Below are positions 53,285 through 63,961 of a stretch of DNA of 64,000 nt, in pieces; the first letter of the stretch is position 1, and each line of letters opens with the position of its first letter. The notes beneath the pieces are model-generated. The model did not search any database and was not told the DNA's origin. It saw only the letters and a program-made list of their open reading frames with translations. The position numbers and the translations under genes are program-made. The DNA is from Chengkuizengella marina. GTDB lineage: Bacteria > Bacillota > Bacilli > Paenibacillales > KCTC-33759. The stretch covers positions 62,001-126,000 of the forward strand of contig NZ_SIJB01000028.1 in the NCBI RefSeq assembly GCF_009910845.1. The letters are read 5' to 3'.

Positions 53285-55072
53285 GTGTTATCCAGTAAAC
53301 AAATTGCTGAAAAGGCTACGATGCAAAGTTTTTTTAATTGTTATTTAAAAGAAACAAATCATTATGAGTGGGATGAGCAAACGAAAATGATCAGATGTCC
53401 TTTACAACATGTTGGTGGGGAACTGATAGTGAAGGTTGAGTATTTTTCACTAACAGGGCGTCATTTATTTGATTTTCCTGTGAAATATGAGACAGATGGA
53501 GGGAACAAATCACTTGATCTTGATTATGTTACCCTCATCTCACTTCTATGTAAAGAGTTAACAATGTCTGAAAATCATCAAGAAACACAGGATGAGTTAA
53601 TGCTAAGAGTGATTCAAAGCTGCCAACAAATATCTCGATTTGTAGAGGCAAGAAACCATGAATTTGAGGATTTATTTTCATTAAATTCAACATTTATTGA
53701 AACAGAGCAAGCTCTTCTTTTTGGTCATTTATTACACCCAACCCCTAAAAGCCGGCAGGGATTCAGTGAAGAGGAGCTACCCATCTACTCACCAGAAATG
53801 AAGGGGCGGTTTAGTCTTCATTATTTCCGTGCTCATCGTTCGATTGTAGAGGAAGACTCAGCCGTTGAAAAATCAGCAATAGAGTTGATTAAAAATGAAT
53901 TGTTGCAAGATCCTGAAGTACAAAGCTCCTTTAAACAAAAGTACTGTCAGACAGACGATTATGCATTGATTCCAATACATCCTTGGCAAGCTCAATACTT
54001 ATTAGAAAAACCACAAGTCAAAGATTTGATATCAAAAGGGGAATTAGAATATCTAGGAAGTGCAGGCACTGCATTTTATGCAACCTCTTCATTAAGATCG
54101 GTATATCATCCAAGAGCTTCTATGATGTACAAGCTGTCGCTCAATATTAAAATCACAAATTCCTTGCGAGTGAATAAGCGTAAAGAATTAGAGCGAGGGG
54201 TTGAAGTAAAACGTTTATTAGATACAGAAGTTGGCAAGGAGTGGAAGAAAAAGTTTCCTCATTTTGAGATTATTACCGACCCTGCTTATTTAACCATTCG
54301 ATTGGATGGGGAAGAAGAGTCTGGTTTTGAAGTCATGATTCGAGATAATCCTTTTCAAGAAGGAGAAGAGCATCATGTAATGCCGATTGTTGCTCTAGGT
54401 CAAGATCATCCGTTAGATAATAAGACCACCTTATTAGGTGAAATCATTCAACATTTAGCAAAACAGGAGGGACGTTCACAAGAAGATGTCAGTTTGGATT
54501 GGTTCCGCAATTATTTAAACATATCCTTGCAGCCTCTCGTTTGGTTGTATATGACGTATGGAATTGCTTTGGAAGCTCACCAACAAAATAGTATTGTTAG
54601 ATTAAAAGAGGGTTATCCAGAAAAGGTATATTATCGAGATAATCAAGGTTATTATTTTTGTGAATCTATGCACGAAACCTTGGAGCAATTTCTTCCTGGC
54701 ATTAGCGAGAAAAGCCAAACGACCTGTGAAGATGAGATAGCAGATGAGAGATTTCGTTATTATTTCTTTTTTAATCACTTATTTGGAATAATTAATGCCT
54801 TTGGTTGCAGCGGTCTTATCGAGGAACATAAATTATTAGCAGAGTTAAGAGAACAACTAGAGCAATTAAGGCCAATCAATCGTATGCCTTCTAAGCTATT
54901 AGATAGTCTGCTAGATGAAAAAATACTTCCTAGTAAAGGCAATTTATTAACTAGATTTTATGACATGGATGAGCTTGTTGGATCATTAGCCACACAATCT
55001 GTATATGTCAAAACAATGAATCCACTCACTGCTAAGGAGGTTTATCGTGTTGGTCAGCTTCAAGATATTTGA
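53285..55072 (+). CDS. IucA/IucC family NIS synthetase (RhbC-like)
   Basis: A 595-residue NRPS-independent siderophore synthetase. It uses ATP to activate a carboxylic acid, probably citrate, and joins it to an amine or N-hydroxy diamine. Family motifs: HPTPKSRQGF, IPIHPWQAQYLL, ATSSLRSVYHP then KLSLNIKITNSLR, and LEAHQQNSIVRL. The start is GTG at 53285. It overlaps the next gene by 26 bases. As in rhizobactin biosynthesis, two synthetases act in sequence; the second is encoded at 56940. Confidence 0.92.
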   Translation: MLSSKQIAEKATMQSFFNCYLKETNHYEWDEQTKMIRCPLQHVGGELIVKVEYFSLTGRHLFDFPVKYETDGGNKSLDLDYVTLISLLCKELTMSENHQETQDELMLRVIQSCQQISRFVEARNHEFEDLFSLNSTFIETEQALLFGHLLHPTPKSRQGFSEEELPIYSPEMKGRFSLHYFRAHRSIVEEDSAVEKSAIELIKNELLQDPEVQSSFKQKYCQTDDYALIPIHPWQAQYLLEKPQVKDLISKGELEYLGSAGTAFYATSSLRSVYHPRASMMYKLSLNIKITNSLRVNKRKELERGVEVKRLLDTEVGKEWKKKFPHFEIITDPAYLTIRLDGEEESGFEVMIRDNPFQEGEEHHVMPIVALGQDHPLDNKTTLLGEIIQHLAKQEGRSQEDVSLDWFRNYLNISLQPLVWLYMTYGIALEAHQQNSIVRLKEGYPEKVYYRDNQGYYFCESMHETLEQFLPGISEKSQTTCEDEIADERFRYYFFFNHLFGIINAFGCSGLIEEHKLLAELREQLEQLRPINRMPSKLLDSLLDEKILPSKGNLLTRFYDMDELVGSLATQSVYVKTMNPLTAKEVYRVGQLQDI

Positions 55073-55619
55073 TCAAGAAATCCAAAAAACGATCTCTTTT
55101 CGTCCAGTAGAGTTAACAAAAGATGTGAATAGACTCCATAATTGGATGCACCAGCCGCATGTCGTTCCATTTTGGAATCTTGCAATATCCTTAGAAGATT
55201 ATGAAAAACACCTTAAAAATTTTTTGAATGATAATCATCAAATATTATATATAGGTGAACTGGATGGAGCACCGATGAGCTACTGGGAAGCATATTGGGC
55301 GAAGGAAGATATCATTGGTCAATATTACAATGTTGATTCATATGATCAAGGCATTCATCTATTAATCGGACCAAAAGAATTCATTGGTAAAGGTTTGTCT
55401 CTGCCTTTTTTACGAGCTATGGTGAAATTTCAATTTCGGCATTTACAAACAAAAAAAGTCATTGCAGAGCCAGATATTCGTAACGATAAAATGATTTATG
55501 TTTTTGAAAAATGTGGCTTTGAAAAAGTGAAGTCCGTTGAATTACCAGACAAAACAGGGATGTTGATGTTTTGTGATCGTGAACGTTTTAAAAGGAGATG
55601 GAAGTATGAAGATTTATGA
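55047..55619 (+). CDS. GNAT acyltransferase, IucB/RhbD-like
   Basis: A 190-residue acyl-CoA transferase of the siderophore GNAT type: ISFRPVELTKDVNRLHNWMH, then VVPFWNL, IGELDGAPMSYWEAYWAKED, LLIGPKEFIGKGL (acyl-CoA loop) and IAEPDIRNDKMIYVFEKCGF. It should acylate the N-hydroxylated diamine to give a hydroxamate. GTG 55047 follows AAGGAGG by 7 bases, inside the end of the synthetase gene. A homologous GNAT domain is fused to the second synthetase (56940), so the locus has two acyltransferases. Confidence 0.9.
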   Translation: MLVSFKIFDQEIQKTISFRPVELTKDVNRLHNWMHQPHVVPFWNLAISLEDYEKHLKNFLNDNHQILYIGELDGAPMSYWEAYWAKEDIIGQYYNVDSYDQGIHLLIGPKEFIGKGLSLPFLRAMVKFQFRHLQTKKVIAEPDIRNDKMIYVFEKCGFEKVKSVELPDKTGMLMFCDRERFKRRWKYEDL

Positions 55620-56943
55620 TGTCATTGGAATTGGAGTAGGACCTTTTAATTTAGGACTTGCAGCTTTACTAGATCCAGTTGCAGAAATCGAAGCTCTATT
55701 TTTTGAACAAAAATCGCAATTTGAATGGCATGAAGGAATGCTCATTGAAGGTACGACATTACAGGTTCCTTTTTTAGCGGATATGGTTACAATGGCTGAT
55801 CCTACTAGCCCATTTAGCTATCTGAATTATTTAAAGGTTCATCAACGATTATATCATTTTTACTTTCTAGAGCATTTTTTAGTCCCGCGTAAAGAATACA
55901 ATCACTACGGACAATGGGTAAGCTCACAACTTGATTCATTAATGTTTCATCATCGTGTTGAAAATATCCAATTTATTGAGGAAGGTAACGATTCATTTTA
56001 CAAAGTAGAAGTGCGTGATCAAACTAATGATGAAGTTAACAGTTACTTTGCTAAACATCTTGTTTTGGGCATAGGTAGTGAACCTTATATGATGGATATG
56101 CTTGGTCCATTTTCAAACGAGGATATCTTTCATTCTGCTCTCTTTTTACAAAGAAAAGAGAGAGTTAAACGTGCTGAATCTATTACGATTATTGGATCAG
56201 GACAAAGTGCGGCAGAAGTTTTTTATGAACTTTTAAAAGAACAACCTCAGTATGGATATGAATTAAATTGGTTTACACGTTCACGAGGGTTTTTTCCTAT
56301 GGAATATTCCAAGCTTGGTTTAGAGCACTTTTCTCCTGATTATATTCAATATTTTTATCAATTGCCTCAGTCAAAACGGGATCAGATATTACCTAAGCAA
56401 GATTTATTATATAAGGGGATTAGTGCTAAAACCATCGCTGACATTTATGAGCAGCTCTATCATTTAACTATTGCGAATAAAGAAATACCCGTAAATATGC
56501 TCGCATTAACAGAATTGCAAAAGGCTGAGGAAATGAATATAAATGGGCGAGTAAAGTATAAACTGCATTTACAGCAGATTGAGGAAAATACTTCAATTGA
56601 GACAGAAAGTGAAATTGTTATTGCTGCTACGGGATATAGGCATCCAATTCCTTCTTTTATTTCAGATATTCGCTCACAGATTACCTGGGATGAACAAGGT
56701 CGGTATATTGTTGGAGAAGATTATAAATTACAACTTACTAACCAGATAGAGCGTCATATTTTTGTACAGAATGGTGAGGTTCATACTCATGGCATAGGTG
56801 CTCCAGATCTTGGGCTAGGTGCTCATCGTAATTCAGTCATTATTAATGCATTAACAGGTCGGGAAGTTTATCCTATTCAAAAGAAAAATGTATTTCAACA
56901 GTTTGGTATAAATAAAAACAATCGAAGAGGTGTAAATATATGA
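55606..56943 (+). CDS. Lysine/ornithine N-monooxygenase family siderophore hydroxylase (RhbE-like)
   Basis: A 445-residue FAD- and NADPH-dependent N-hydroxylase. FAD loop GIGVGPFNLGLAALL at the N-terminus, NADPH loop IGSGQSAAEVFYELL in the middle, and the late ATGYRHP. It hydroxylates an amine, probably 1,3-diaminopropane, before acylation. ATG 55606 is chosen because AAAGGAG lies 8 bases upstream; an earlier in-frame GTG at 55573 has no such site. It overlaps the GNAT gene by 14 bases and the fused synthetase gene by 4 bases. Confidence 0.93.
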   Translation: MKIYDVIGIGVGPFNLGLAALLDPVAEIEALFFEQKSQFEWHEGMLIEGTTLQVPFLADMVTMADPTSPFSYLNYLKVHQRLYHFYFLEHFLVPRKEYNHYGQWVSSQLDSLMFHHRVENIQFIEEGNDSFYKVEVRDQTNDEVNSYFAKHLVLGIGSEPYMMDMLGPFSNEDIFHSALFLQRKERVKRAESITIIGSGQSAAEVFYELLKEQPQYGYELNWFTRSRGFFPMEYSKLGLEHFSPDYIQYFYQLPQSKRDQILPKQDLLYKGISAKTIADIYEQLYHLTIANKEIPVNMLALTELQKAEEMNINGRVKYKLHLQQIEENTSIETESEIVIAATGYRHPIPSFISDIRSQITWDEQGRYIVGEDYKLQLTNQIERHIFVQNGEVHTHGIGAPDLGLGAHRNSVIINALTGREVYPIQKKNVFQQFGINKNNRRGVNI

Positions 56944-59336
56944 ATTACATCGATGAATTGAAACAAATAACGCCACATATTTGGAAGCAAGCTGGCACAC
57001 AATTGTTAGAAAAAATGTTTGCGGAATTTATGTATGAAAACATTATTGATCCAGAAATCATGCAAAAAGATGGAGATATCGGACAGTATAAATTATTGCT
57101 TGATGAAAGAATAGAATATCGCTTTGAAGCAAAACAGCGAATGTTTGACAGTTATCAAATTTTGGAAGGTTCTATAGAACGAGGAGTTCATGGTGTATTT
57201 TTAAAAGCAACACAGCCTATTCAATTTTTATTAGATATCCAAAAATTGATTGGAATGCGCTCAACTACTACAGGACATCTCATTAAAGAATACCAGCATA
57301 CGTTACTGGCGGATTGCCACATTTTATTAAAGAAAAAAAATAAAGAAGCTAATTTGTTAGATATGGATTATGCAGAGATTGAAGGAGAAATGGAAGGACA
57401 TCCTTGGATTACTTACAATAAGGGTCGAATTGGTTTTGGATATGATGACTATTTGGCATATGCTCCTGAAAGCAAACAAGAGGTGAAGTTGACTTGGTTA
57501 GCAGTTGACAGAAGCATTGCATCCTTTCAAGGAACTAGTTCACTTTCGTATGAAACATTGATGTTGAATGAACTGGGTCAAGATCTTATAAATCATTTTA
57601 CAGCTATTTTAACAGAAGAACACATTTTACTAGAAGATTATTTATTCATTCCAGTACACGAATGGCAGTGGAACAATATATTGATTCCTTTATTTGCTGA
57701 AGACCTTGCTTTAAGAAAAATCATACCACTTGGTGAAGGTACAGATTTATATTTACCACAGCAATCTATCCGTACATTTGTAAATAAGAGCAGCAAACAT
57801 AAACATCATGTAAAATTGCCAATCAGTATATTAAATACATTAGTGTATCGTGGTTTGCCGGGTGAAAGAACAGTAATTGCCCCGGAAATAACGGAGTATA
57901 TTCAAGGTATTTGTGAACAAGATCGATTTTTGAAAGAAGAATGTCGACTTATTTTACCTGGAGAAGTGGCTTCAATACATGTTAGACACGATTATTATGA
58001 GAAATTAGAAAATGCACCATATCAATATATTGAAATGTTAGGAAGTATTTGGCGTGAGAGTATTTATTCATATCTTGATGAAGGGGAGAAAGCCATTAGC
58101 TTAGCATCTTTACTTTATGTTGATGATCAAGGTAGACCGTTTATTGGTCAGTTAGTGGAGGGATCTGGAATATCCGTACAAGAATGGTGTGAAAAATTCT
58201 TTAATGTAATAATGCCTCCGTTACTCCACTATTTATATCAATACGGAACAGTGTTCTCACCACATGGACAAAATACGATATTAGTCTTGAAAAACAATCA
58301 GCCTCATAGACTGGCAATCAAAGATTTTGTAGACGATGTGAATATAAGTGATCAACCACTGCCTGAATTAGAAGGGTTATCAGATGAACTGAAAAAAGTG
58401 CTGCGAAGTGAACCACCTGAAGGTCTTTGCCAATTTATTTTTACTGGGTTGTTTATTTGTCACCTGCGATATCTTTCTAATATTTTAGAAGATCATTATC
58501 AGCATGAGGAGAATAAATTTTGGGGTCAGCTTCTTCAAGCGATTATAAATTATCAAACACGTTTTCCTGAACTACAGGATCGTTTTGATTTATTTAATAT
58601 CCTTAAACCAGAGATGACTAAATTGTGTTTAAATCGAAATAGAATGTTGGATTATGGTTATGAAGATGATGGTGAACGACCGCATGCATCAGAATATGGT
58701 AAAGTAAAAAATGCTTTATACGAAGTACATCGATTACGCCAATCCGTTACTTATGTAGATATTCAATATAAAAAAGTGGTTACTGTTCGTCCAGTATCTT
58801 ATGAAAAAGATTTAGAGATGATATATGAGTGGATGCAAGAAGAACATTTAGCACCATTTTGGAAGTTAAATGTCCCTTTAAATGAATTTCAAAGTTACTT
58901 GAAAAAAACGCTAGAGACTGAATACAAAGATATATATATTGCTAGTCTTGATGAGGAACCCATTTGTTATTTTATGACATATAAAGTATCAGAAGATCAA
59001 ATTCGAAACTATTATCATGTTGAAGAAAAGGATTTAGGGGGGCACTTTGCAATTGGAAAAAGAGAGAATTTAAAAAAAGAGGTTATGATCCCCTTAGTAC
59101 GAGGACTTCTCTCTTTTGGTTTTAATAGGTATGACGCCAAACGCATCATTGTTGAACCTGATATCAGAAATCGAATTGTGATCCCTACTTTACAACAGTG
59201 TGGGTTCGAGGTTCACTCTCATATACAATTACCTCATAAAAAAGCAGCACTGATGATCTTGAGGAAAGAGCAATTTGAAAAACAAATGTCAGAATTGAAA
59301 AAAATAACTAACGGAATAGATGCATATGCCTATTGA
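56940..59336 (+). CDS. IucA/IucC synthetase fused to a C-terminal GNAT acyltransferase
   Basis: A 798-residue two-domain protein. Residues about 1-600 are an IucA/IucC synthetase (RhbF-like): AYAPESKQEVKLTW, FIPVHEWQWNNILIPLF, PQQSIRTFVNKSSKHKHHVK, FSPHGQNTILVL and IKDFVDDVNI. After a link near residue 610, residues about 615-798 form a GNAT domain (VTVRPVSYEKDLEMIYEWM, LAPFWKL, FAIGKRENLKKEVMIP, IVEPDIRNRIVIPTLQQCGF) homologous to the free enzyme at 55047. The fusion could acylate and condense in one protein. It overlaps the upstream gene by ATGA and the hydrolase gene by 17 bases. Confidence 0.9.
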   Translation: MNYIDELKQITPHIWKQAGTQLLEKMFAEFMYENIIDPEIMQKDGDIGQYKLLLDERIEYRFEAKQRMFDSYQILEGSIERGVHGVFLKATQPIQFLLDIQKLIGMRSTTTGHLIKEYQHTLLADCHILLKKKNKEANLLDMDYAEIEGEMEGHPWITYNKGRIGFGYDDYLAYAPESKQEVKLTWLAVDRSIASFQGTSSLSYETLMLNELGQDLINHFTAILTEEHILLEDYLFIPVHEWQWNNILIPLFAEDLALRKIIPLGEGTDLYLPQQSIRTFVNKSSKHKHHVKLPISILNTLVYRGLPGERTVIAPEITEYIQGICEQDRFLKEECRLILPGEVASIHVRHDYYEKLENAPYQYIEMLGSIWRESIYSYLDEGEKAISLASLLYVDDQGRPFIGQLVEGSGISVQEWCEKFFNVIMPPLLHYLYQYGTVFSPHGQNTILVLKNNQPHRLAIKDFVDDVNISDQPLPELEGLSDELKKVLRSEPPEGLCQFIFTGLFICHLRYLSNILEDHYQHEENKFWGQLLQAIINYQTRFPELQDRFDLFNILKPEMTKLCLNRNRMLDYGYEDDGERPHASEYGKVKNALYEVHRLRQSVTYVDIQYKKVVTVRPVSYEKDLEMIYEWMQEEHLAPFWKLNVPLNEFQSYLKKTLETEYKDIYIASLDEEPICYFMTYKVSEDQIRNYYHVEEKDLGGHFAIGKRENLKKEVMIPLVRGLLSFGFNRYDAKRIIVEPDIRNRIVIPTLQQCGFEVHSHIQLPHKKAALMILRKEQFEKQMSELKKITNGIDAYAY

Positions 59337-60270
59337 TCCTCAGATTCATCAATTATTACAAAAAATAGGGAAGAGGATGACGGACCTTGGTCATCCTCCT
59401 ATCTCTCAATTAACACCTGAACAATCTCGTTATTTTCATCGAGAAGCGAGAAAAATGTTTCTTAAACAAAGAGAGGGTGAGGTGACTGTAACAAATAAGA
59501 ATATTCATCGAAAAATTCATCCGGATTTGCCTGTACGTATTTATCATCCTATTCAAAAAGAAACACATCTTCCAATTCTTGTTTATTTTCATGGAGGGGG
59601 CTGGGTATTTGGTGATCTAGATAGCACTGATGATATTTGTAGTTTTTTAGCAAAGGTTGCAAAATGTATTGTAGTTTCCGTTCAATATCGTCTTGCCCCA
59701 GAAAATAAATATCCTTTGCCTTTTATTGATGCTGTTGATGCTGTTAAATGGACATATCAAAATGGGGATGTTTTTGGTGGAGATGTAAACCGTATAGCCA
59801 TTGGTGGTGAAAGTTCAGGGGCTAATTTAGCAGCAGCTGCAGCTATAAAAATAAGAGATAGCTACGATATTAACCTTTTATCTCAATTACTAATTACCCC
59901 TGTTACCAACTATGGCTTTAATACATCATCTTATTGTGAAGGTTTTGCTTACAGTCTTTCGAAGGAAACGTTAATTTGGTTTTGGAATCATTATTTGGAA
60001 AATGAAGAGCAAGGAAAGGAAATCTATGCTTCTCCTTTACAAGTAATAAACGCTGAGAATTTACCCCCGGCTTTGATTATTACAGCTGAGCTTGATCCTC
60101 TGCGAGATGACGGTTTTTTATTTGCTGAGAAATTGAAATCTTCTGGAGTTGATGTGGAGTATATTTGTTATGAGGGATTTGTTCACAGCTTTGTACATAT
60201 GATTCACATTGTTGAACGTGCAATGCTTGTTATGCATGAAATCGCACTGCGTTTTCGTAAAATGTTATAA
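59320..60270 (+). CDS. Alpha/beta hydrolase, HSL family, at the end of the siderophore operon
   Basis: A 316-residue hydrolase of the hormone-sensitive-lipase/Aes type: oxyanion motif HGGGWVFGDLDSTDD, nucleophile GGESSGANLAAAAA, and the late Asp/His in AELDPLRDDGF and EGFVHSFVHM. It has no signal peptide. The overlap with the fused synthetase gene ties it to the operon. A citrate-hydroxamate has amide bonds, so a simple ester-releasing role is not obvious; it may trim acyl groups, process the product, or hydrolyse the iron complex. ATG 59320 or 59326 may start it. Confidence 0.88.
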   Translation: MHMPIDPQIHQLLQKIGKRMTDLGHPPISQLTPEQSRYFHREARKMFLKQREGEVTVTNKNIHRKIHPDLPVRIYHPIQKETHLPILVYFHGGGWVFGDLDSTDDICSFLAKVAKCIVVSVQYRLAPENKYPLPFIDAVDAVKWTYQNGDVFGGDVNRIAIGGESSGANLAAAAAIKIRDSYDINLLSQLLITPVTNYGFNTSSYCEGFAYSLSKETLIWFWNHYLENEEQGKEIYASPLQVINAENLPPALIITAELDPLRDDGFLFAEKLKSSGVDVEYICYEGFVHSFVHMIHIVERAMLVMHEIALRFRKML

Positions 60271-60408
60271 CTATAAAGTAACATTCTATTAGAACCCCTG
60301 AATCACAACCACTTGAGTCAGAACCAAAAAAGTTATAAAAAATATTCCCTTTGCCAGATTACGATAATATGATAAAGTTGAAGTATTCATAAAAGAATAA
60401 CACTATAG

Positions 60409-60436
60409 AAAAAGCGCCCAATGTGGTGCTTTTTTA
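60409..60436 (+). terminator. Terminator of the siderophore operon
   Basis: A 10-bp stem with one G-U (aaaaagcgcc / ggtgcttttt), 6-base loop, six T. Confidence 0.85.
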
Positions 60437-60530
60437 TCGCGTAACTTTCCTCTTTATCACAAATAGGATAAATAACAATTATTTGGAAAATGCTATTCAA
60501 ATATAAATATAAAAAGAAGGTAAATTAAAA

Positions 60531-61910
60531 ATGCAAAACTTTTTACAGCTCGGTATAAGCGAAGAAATAAATAACTTTTTGAAAGAAAACGGGATTTTCA
60601 AACCAACTCCAATTCAACAACAAGCCATTCCTCATTTATTAGAAGGGAAAGATGTTATTGGTAAGGCTCAGACAGGAACAGGTAAAACCTTAGCGTTCGT
60701 ATTGCCTATTTTAGAAAAAATTGATCCTGATAAACCAGAGATTCAAGCCATTATTGTTACACCAACACGTGAATTAGCATTACAGGTAACTTCTGAAGTA
60801 AAAAAGCTCGTTGCTAAGATACAAAAACTTAATGTTTTAGCAGTATACGGTGGACAAGATGTGGAAAAACAGTTACATAAACTAAAAGGAAATAATCAGA
60901 TTATTGTAGGTACACCTGGGCGTATCATAGATCATTTGGGACGTGGAACGATTAAACTTACCAATGTTTCCATGCTTGTGTTGGATGAAGCAGATCAAAT
61001 GCTGCATATTGGATTCTTATCTGAAGTGGAAGAAATTATTCAGCGTACACCATCCAGCAGACAGACAATGTTATTCTCAGCAACGATGCCACAACAAGTA
61101 AGATCTTTAGCGAATCGATATATGAGAAAACCAGAAGATATTCGAGTTAAAGACACAGAAGTAACAGTCAAGGATATCAAACAAATCGCAATCGAGACAA
61201 CAGATCGTGCGAAGGAAGATGCATTAGTAAGCACTATCGAGAAATATCGACCATTTTTAGCGATTATATTTTGTCGGACAAAGCGAAGAGCAAGTAAATT
61301 AAATGAGGCTTTAAGAGAAAAAGGATTGAATTCAGACGAGCTTCACGGTGATTTATCCCAAGCAAAAAGAGAACAGGTAATGAAGAGATTCCGTGAGTTG
61401 AAAGTCCAATTTCTAATTGCTACAGATGTTGCTGCTCGTGGATTGGATGTAGAGGGAGTTACTCATGTAGTTAACTATGACATTCCTCAAGATGTGGAAA
61501 GTTATGTCCACAGAATAGGAAGAACTGGACGAGCTGGTGAAAAGGGACTGGCGATCACATTTGTAGCACCTAAGGATCGTGTGGCTTTAAATCAAATTGA
61601 AAAGGGTATTAACATGCCTATAAAAAAACAAAATGTTGATGGACATGTTGCCGAAGACCGTTCCAAAAAAACTAAAAAAGTCAATCAAAAGAGAAATAAT
61701 AATGATGAAGGCAAATTTGGTAAAAAAGAGAATAAAGGACAAAAAGGGCGACGTGGTGAAAGTAGAAGAGGGGAAGGTAGAGCTTCATCAAAGCCTTCTG
61801 AGAAAAGAAACAAGGTTAAAGCAGGTAAGCCTGCTAAGTTTGCTAAAAAGAGTAGCAATTCAAATAAAAGAGGTGCAAATCAAAAACAAAAGAAAAATAG
61901 CTACAGATGA
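60531..61910 (+). CDS. DEAD-box RNA helicase, CshA-like
   Basis: A 459-residue ATP-dependent RNA helicase. All core motifs are seen in order: Q motif [90 protein letters not shown] and [11 protein letters not shown] basic tail of about 90 residues ([12 protein letters not shown] onward) gives RNA affinity. It probably acts in ribosome assembly or RNA decay; members of this family are cold-induced. AAGAAGG precedes the ATG. Confidence 0.93.
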   Translation: MQNFLQLGISEEINNFLKENGIFKPTPIQQQAIPHLLEGKDVIGKAQTGTGKTLAFVLPILEKIDPDKPEIQAIIVTPTRELALQVTSEVKKLVAKIQKLNVLAVYGGQDVEKQLHKLKGNNQIIVGTPGRIIDHLGRGTIKLTNVSMLVLDEADQMLHIGFLSEVEEIIQRTPSSRQTMLFSATMPQQVRSLANRYMRKPEDIRVKDTEVTVKDIKQIAIETTDRAKEDALVSTIEKYRPFLAIIFCRTKRRASKLNEALREKGLNSDELHGDLSQAKREQVMKRFRELKVQFLIATDVAARGLDVEGVTHVVNYDIPQDVESYVHRIGRTGRAGEKGLAITFVAPKDRVALNQIEKGINMPIKKQNVDGHVAEDRSKKTKKVNQKRNNNDEGKFGKKENKGQKGRRGESRRGEGRASSKPSEKRNKVKAGKPAKFAKKSSNSNKRGANQKQKKNSYR

Positions 61911-61934
61911 TTTCAACTTAAAAAAATGCAAGGG

Positions 61935-61986
61935 AAAGGGTTCCTACAATATACCATTTGAAAAGTGATAGAGGATACCCTTTTTT
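61935..61986 (+). terminator. Terminator after the helicase gene
   Basis: Arms aaagggttcct / aggataccctttt (one bulge) around a 26-base loop, then six T. The loop is long, so the call is moderate. Confidence 0.5.
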
Positions 61987-62028
61987 AATTTTAAAAATTG
62001 TTTTTTCAACAACCCGCAATCAGCTGAT

Positions 62029-63126
<1,098 letters not shown>

Positions 63127-63178
63127 TTAAGATATAGCTTAACTAGGCTCCTTTATGGGCTGTATCTGTGATGTTTAA

Positions 63179-63961
63179 TTATTTTCTGTTCTTAAGCAAA
63201 GGTGAATATATTTCATTAATAAATTGATTAATAACACGTGGAATCACTTTGTGTCTTCTGTAATTTAAAGTCTTTAGAACATTTTTTTGTTCTTCTTCTG
63301 ATATTTTCCATTCCTCAGGGATTAGAGATAATATTTCCTCAAGTAACAATGTAGGAATGGTTTGGATCACTTCAATTTGCTCTATAAATTTTTTTTCATT
63401 TGGAATATAATTTGCAAGAGTTTGATGGGTTACATTGTTTAATACTGTTTCAGGAAGATTTTCTAAATCAGCAGCTGTCCAAGATATTGAGGAGAATATT
63501 TCGGAATGATCCATGAGCCAACAATGATAAACGCCAGGTGATTCGTTCTTTAGCATCACATTTTGATGTGTCCGATTAGTATTACATAACCAATAATCAA
63601 ACACGACTACCTTTGCAAGGTCTTCAACATTTGAAATATGCCCAGCTTCTGCTTCATTTAAAGGAATAGTTTCCTCTAAGTAAAGGTTTGCAAATTGTTT
63701 TTTGGATAAATAATGTTGCTTGTTCGTATTGAGATCTGGTATTTCCTCTAAAAATATTTTAGGTATTTCAATAATTTGAACTTCTGGTACAGGAATTCCC
63801 ATATATTTTGCAATACAGTAAGCGATCCATTCATTCATTAGAGCTTTTTCTTCACCAGCATGCAAAAAATGTACTGCATAGTTTTGATGATTGTCAAAAG
63901 AAACAAGATGCTTATGGTTTGATTTATGTTTTAAAGGCTTCTGATACGAGATGGGAAGCAT
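63179..63961 (-). CDS. HipA-like kinase family protein
   Basis: A 260-residue protein that resembles the short HipA-like (HipA_2) group of Bacillales: NYAVHFLHAGEEKALMNEWI, AYCIAKYMGIPVPEVQIIEI, the catalytic loop region FDYWLCNTNRTHQNVMLKNE and the metal-loop-like LMDHSEIF. In HipA relatives the loop reads NTDR; here residues 127-130 read NTNR, so the catalytic Asp is Asn. The protein may be an inactive or altered kinase. I start at ATG (read from 63961), behind GAGAG; TTG at 63970 is also possible. No antitoxin partner is beside it. Confidence 0.65.
   Translation of the reverse strand: MLPISYQKPLKHKSNHKHLVSFDNHQNYAVHFLHAGEEKALMNEWIAYCIAKYMGIPVPEVQIIEIPKIFLEEIPDLNTNKQHYLSKKQFANLYLEETIPLNEAEAGHISNVEDLAKVVVFDYWLCNTNRTHQNVMLKNESPGVYHCWLMDHSEIFSSISWTAADLENLPETVLNNVTHQTLANYIPNEKKFIEQIEVIQTIPTLLLEEILSLIPEEWKISEEEQKNVLKTLNYRRHKVIPRVINQFINEIYSPLLKNRK

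Noticed and set aside
61633-61968. 111-codon open frame overlapping the helicase tail
   Set aside because: A shifted reading of the Lys/Arg-rich helicase tail; no start signal.
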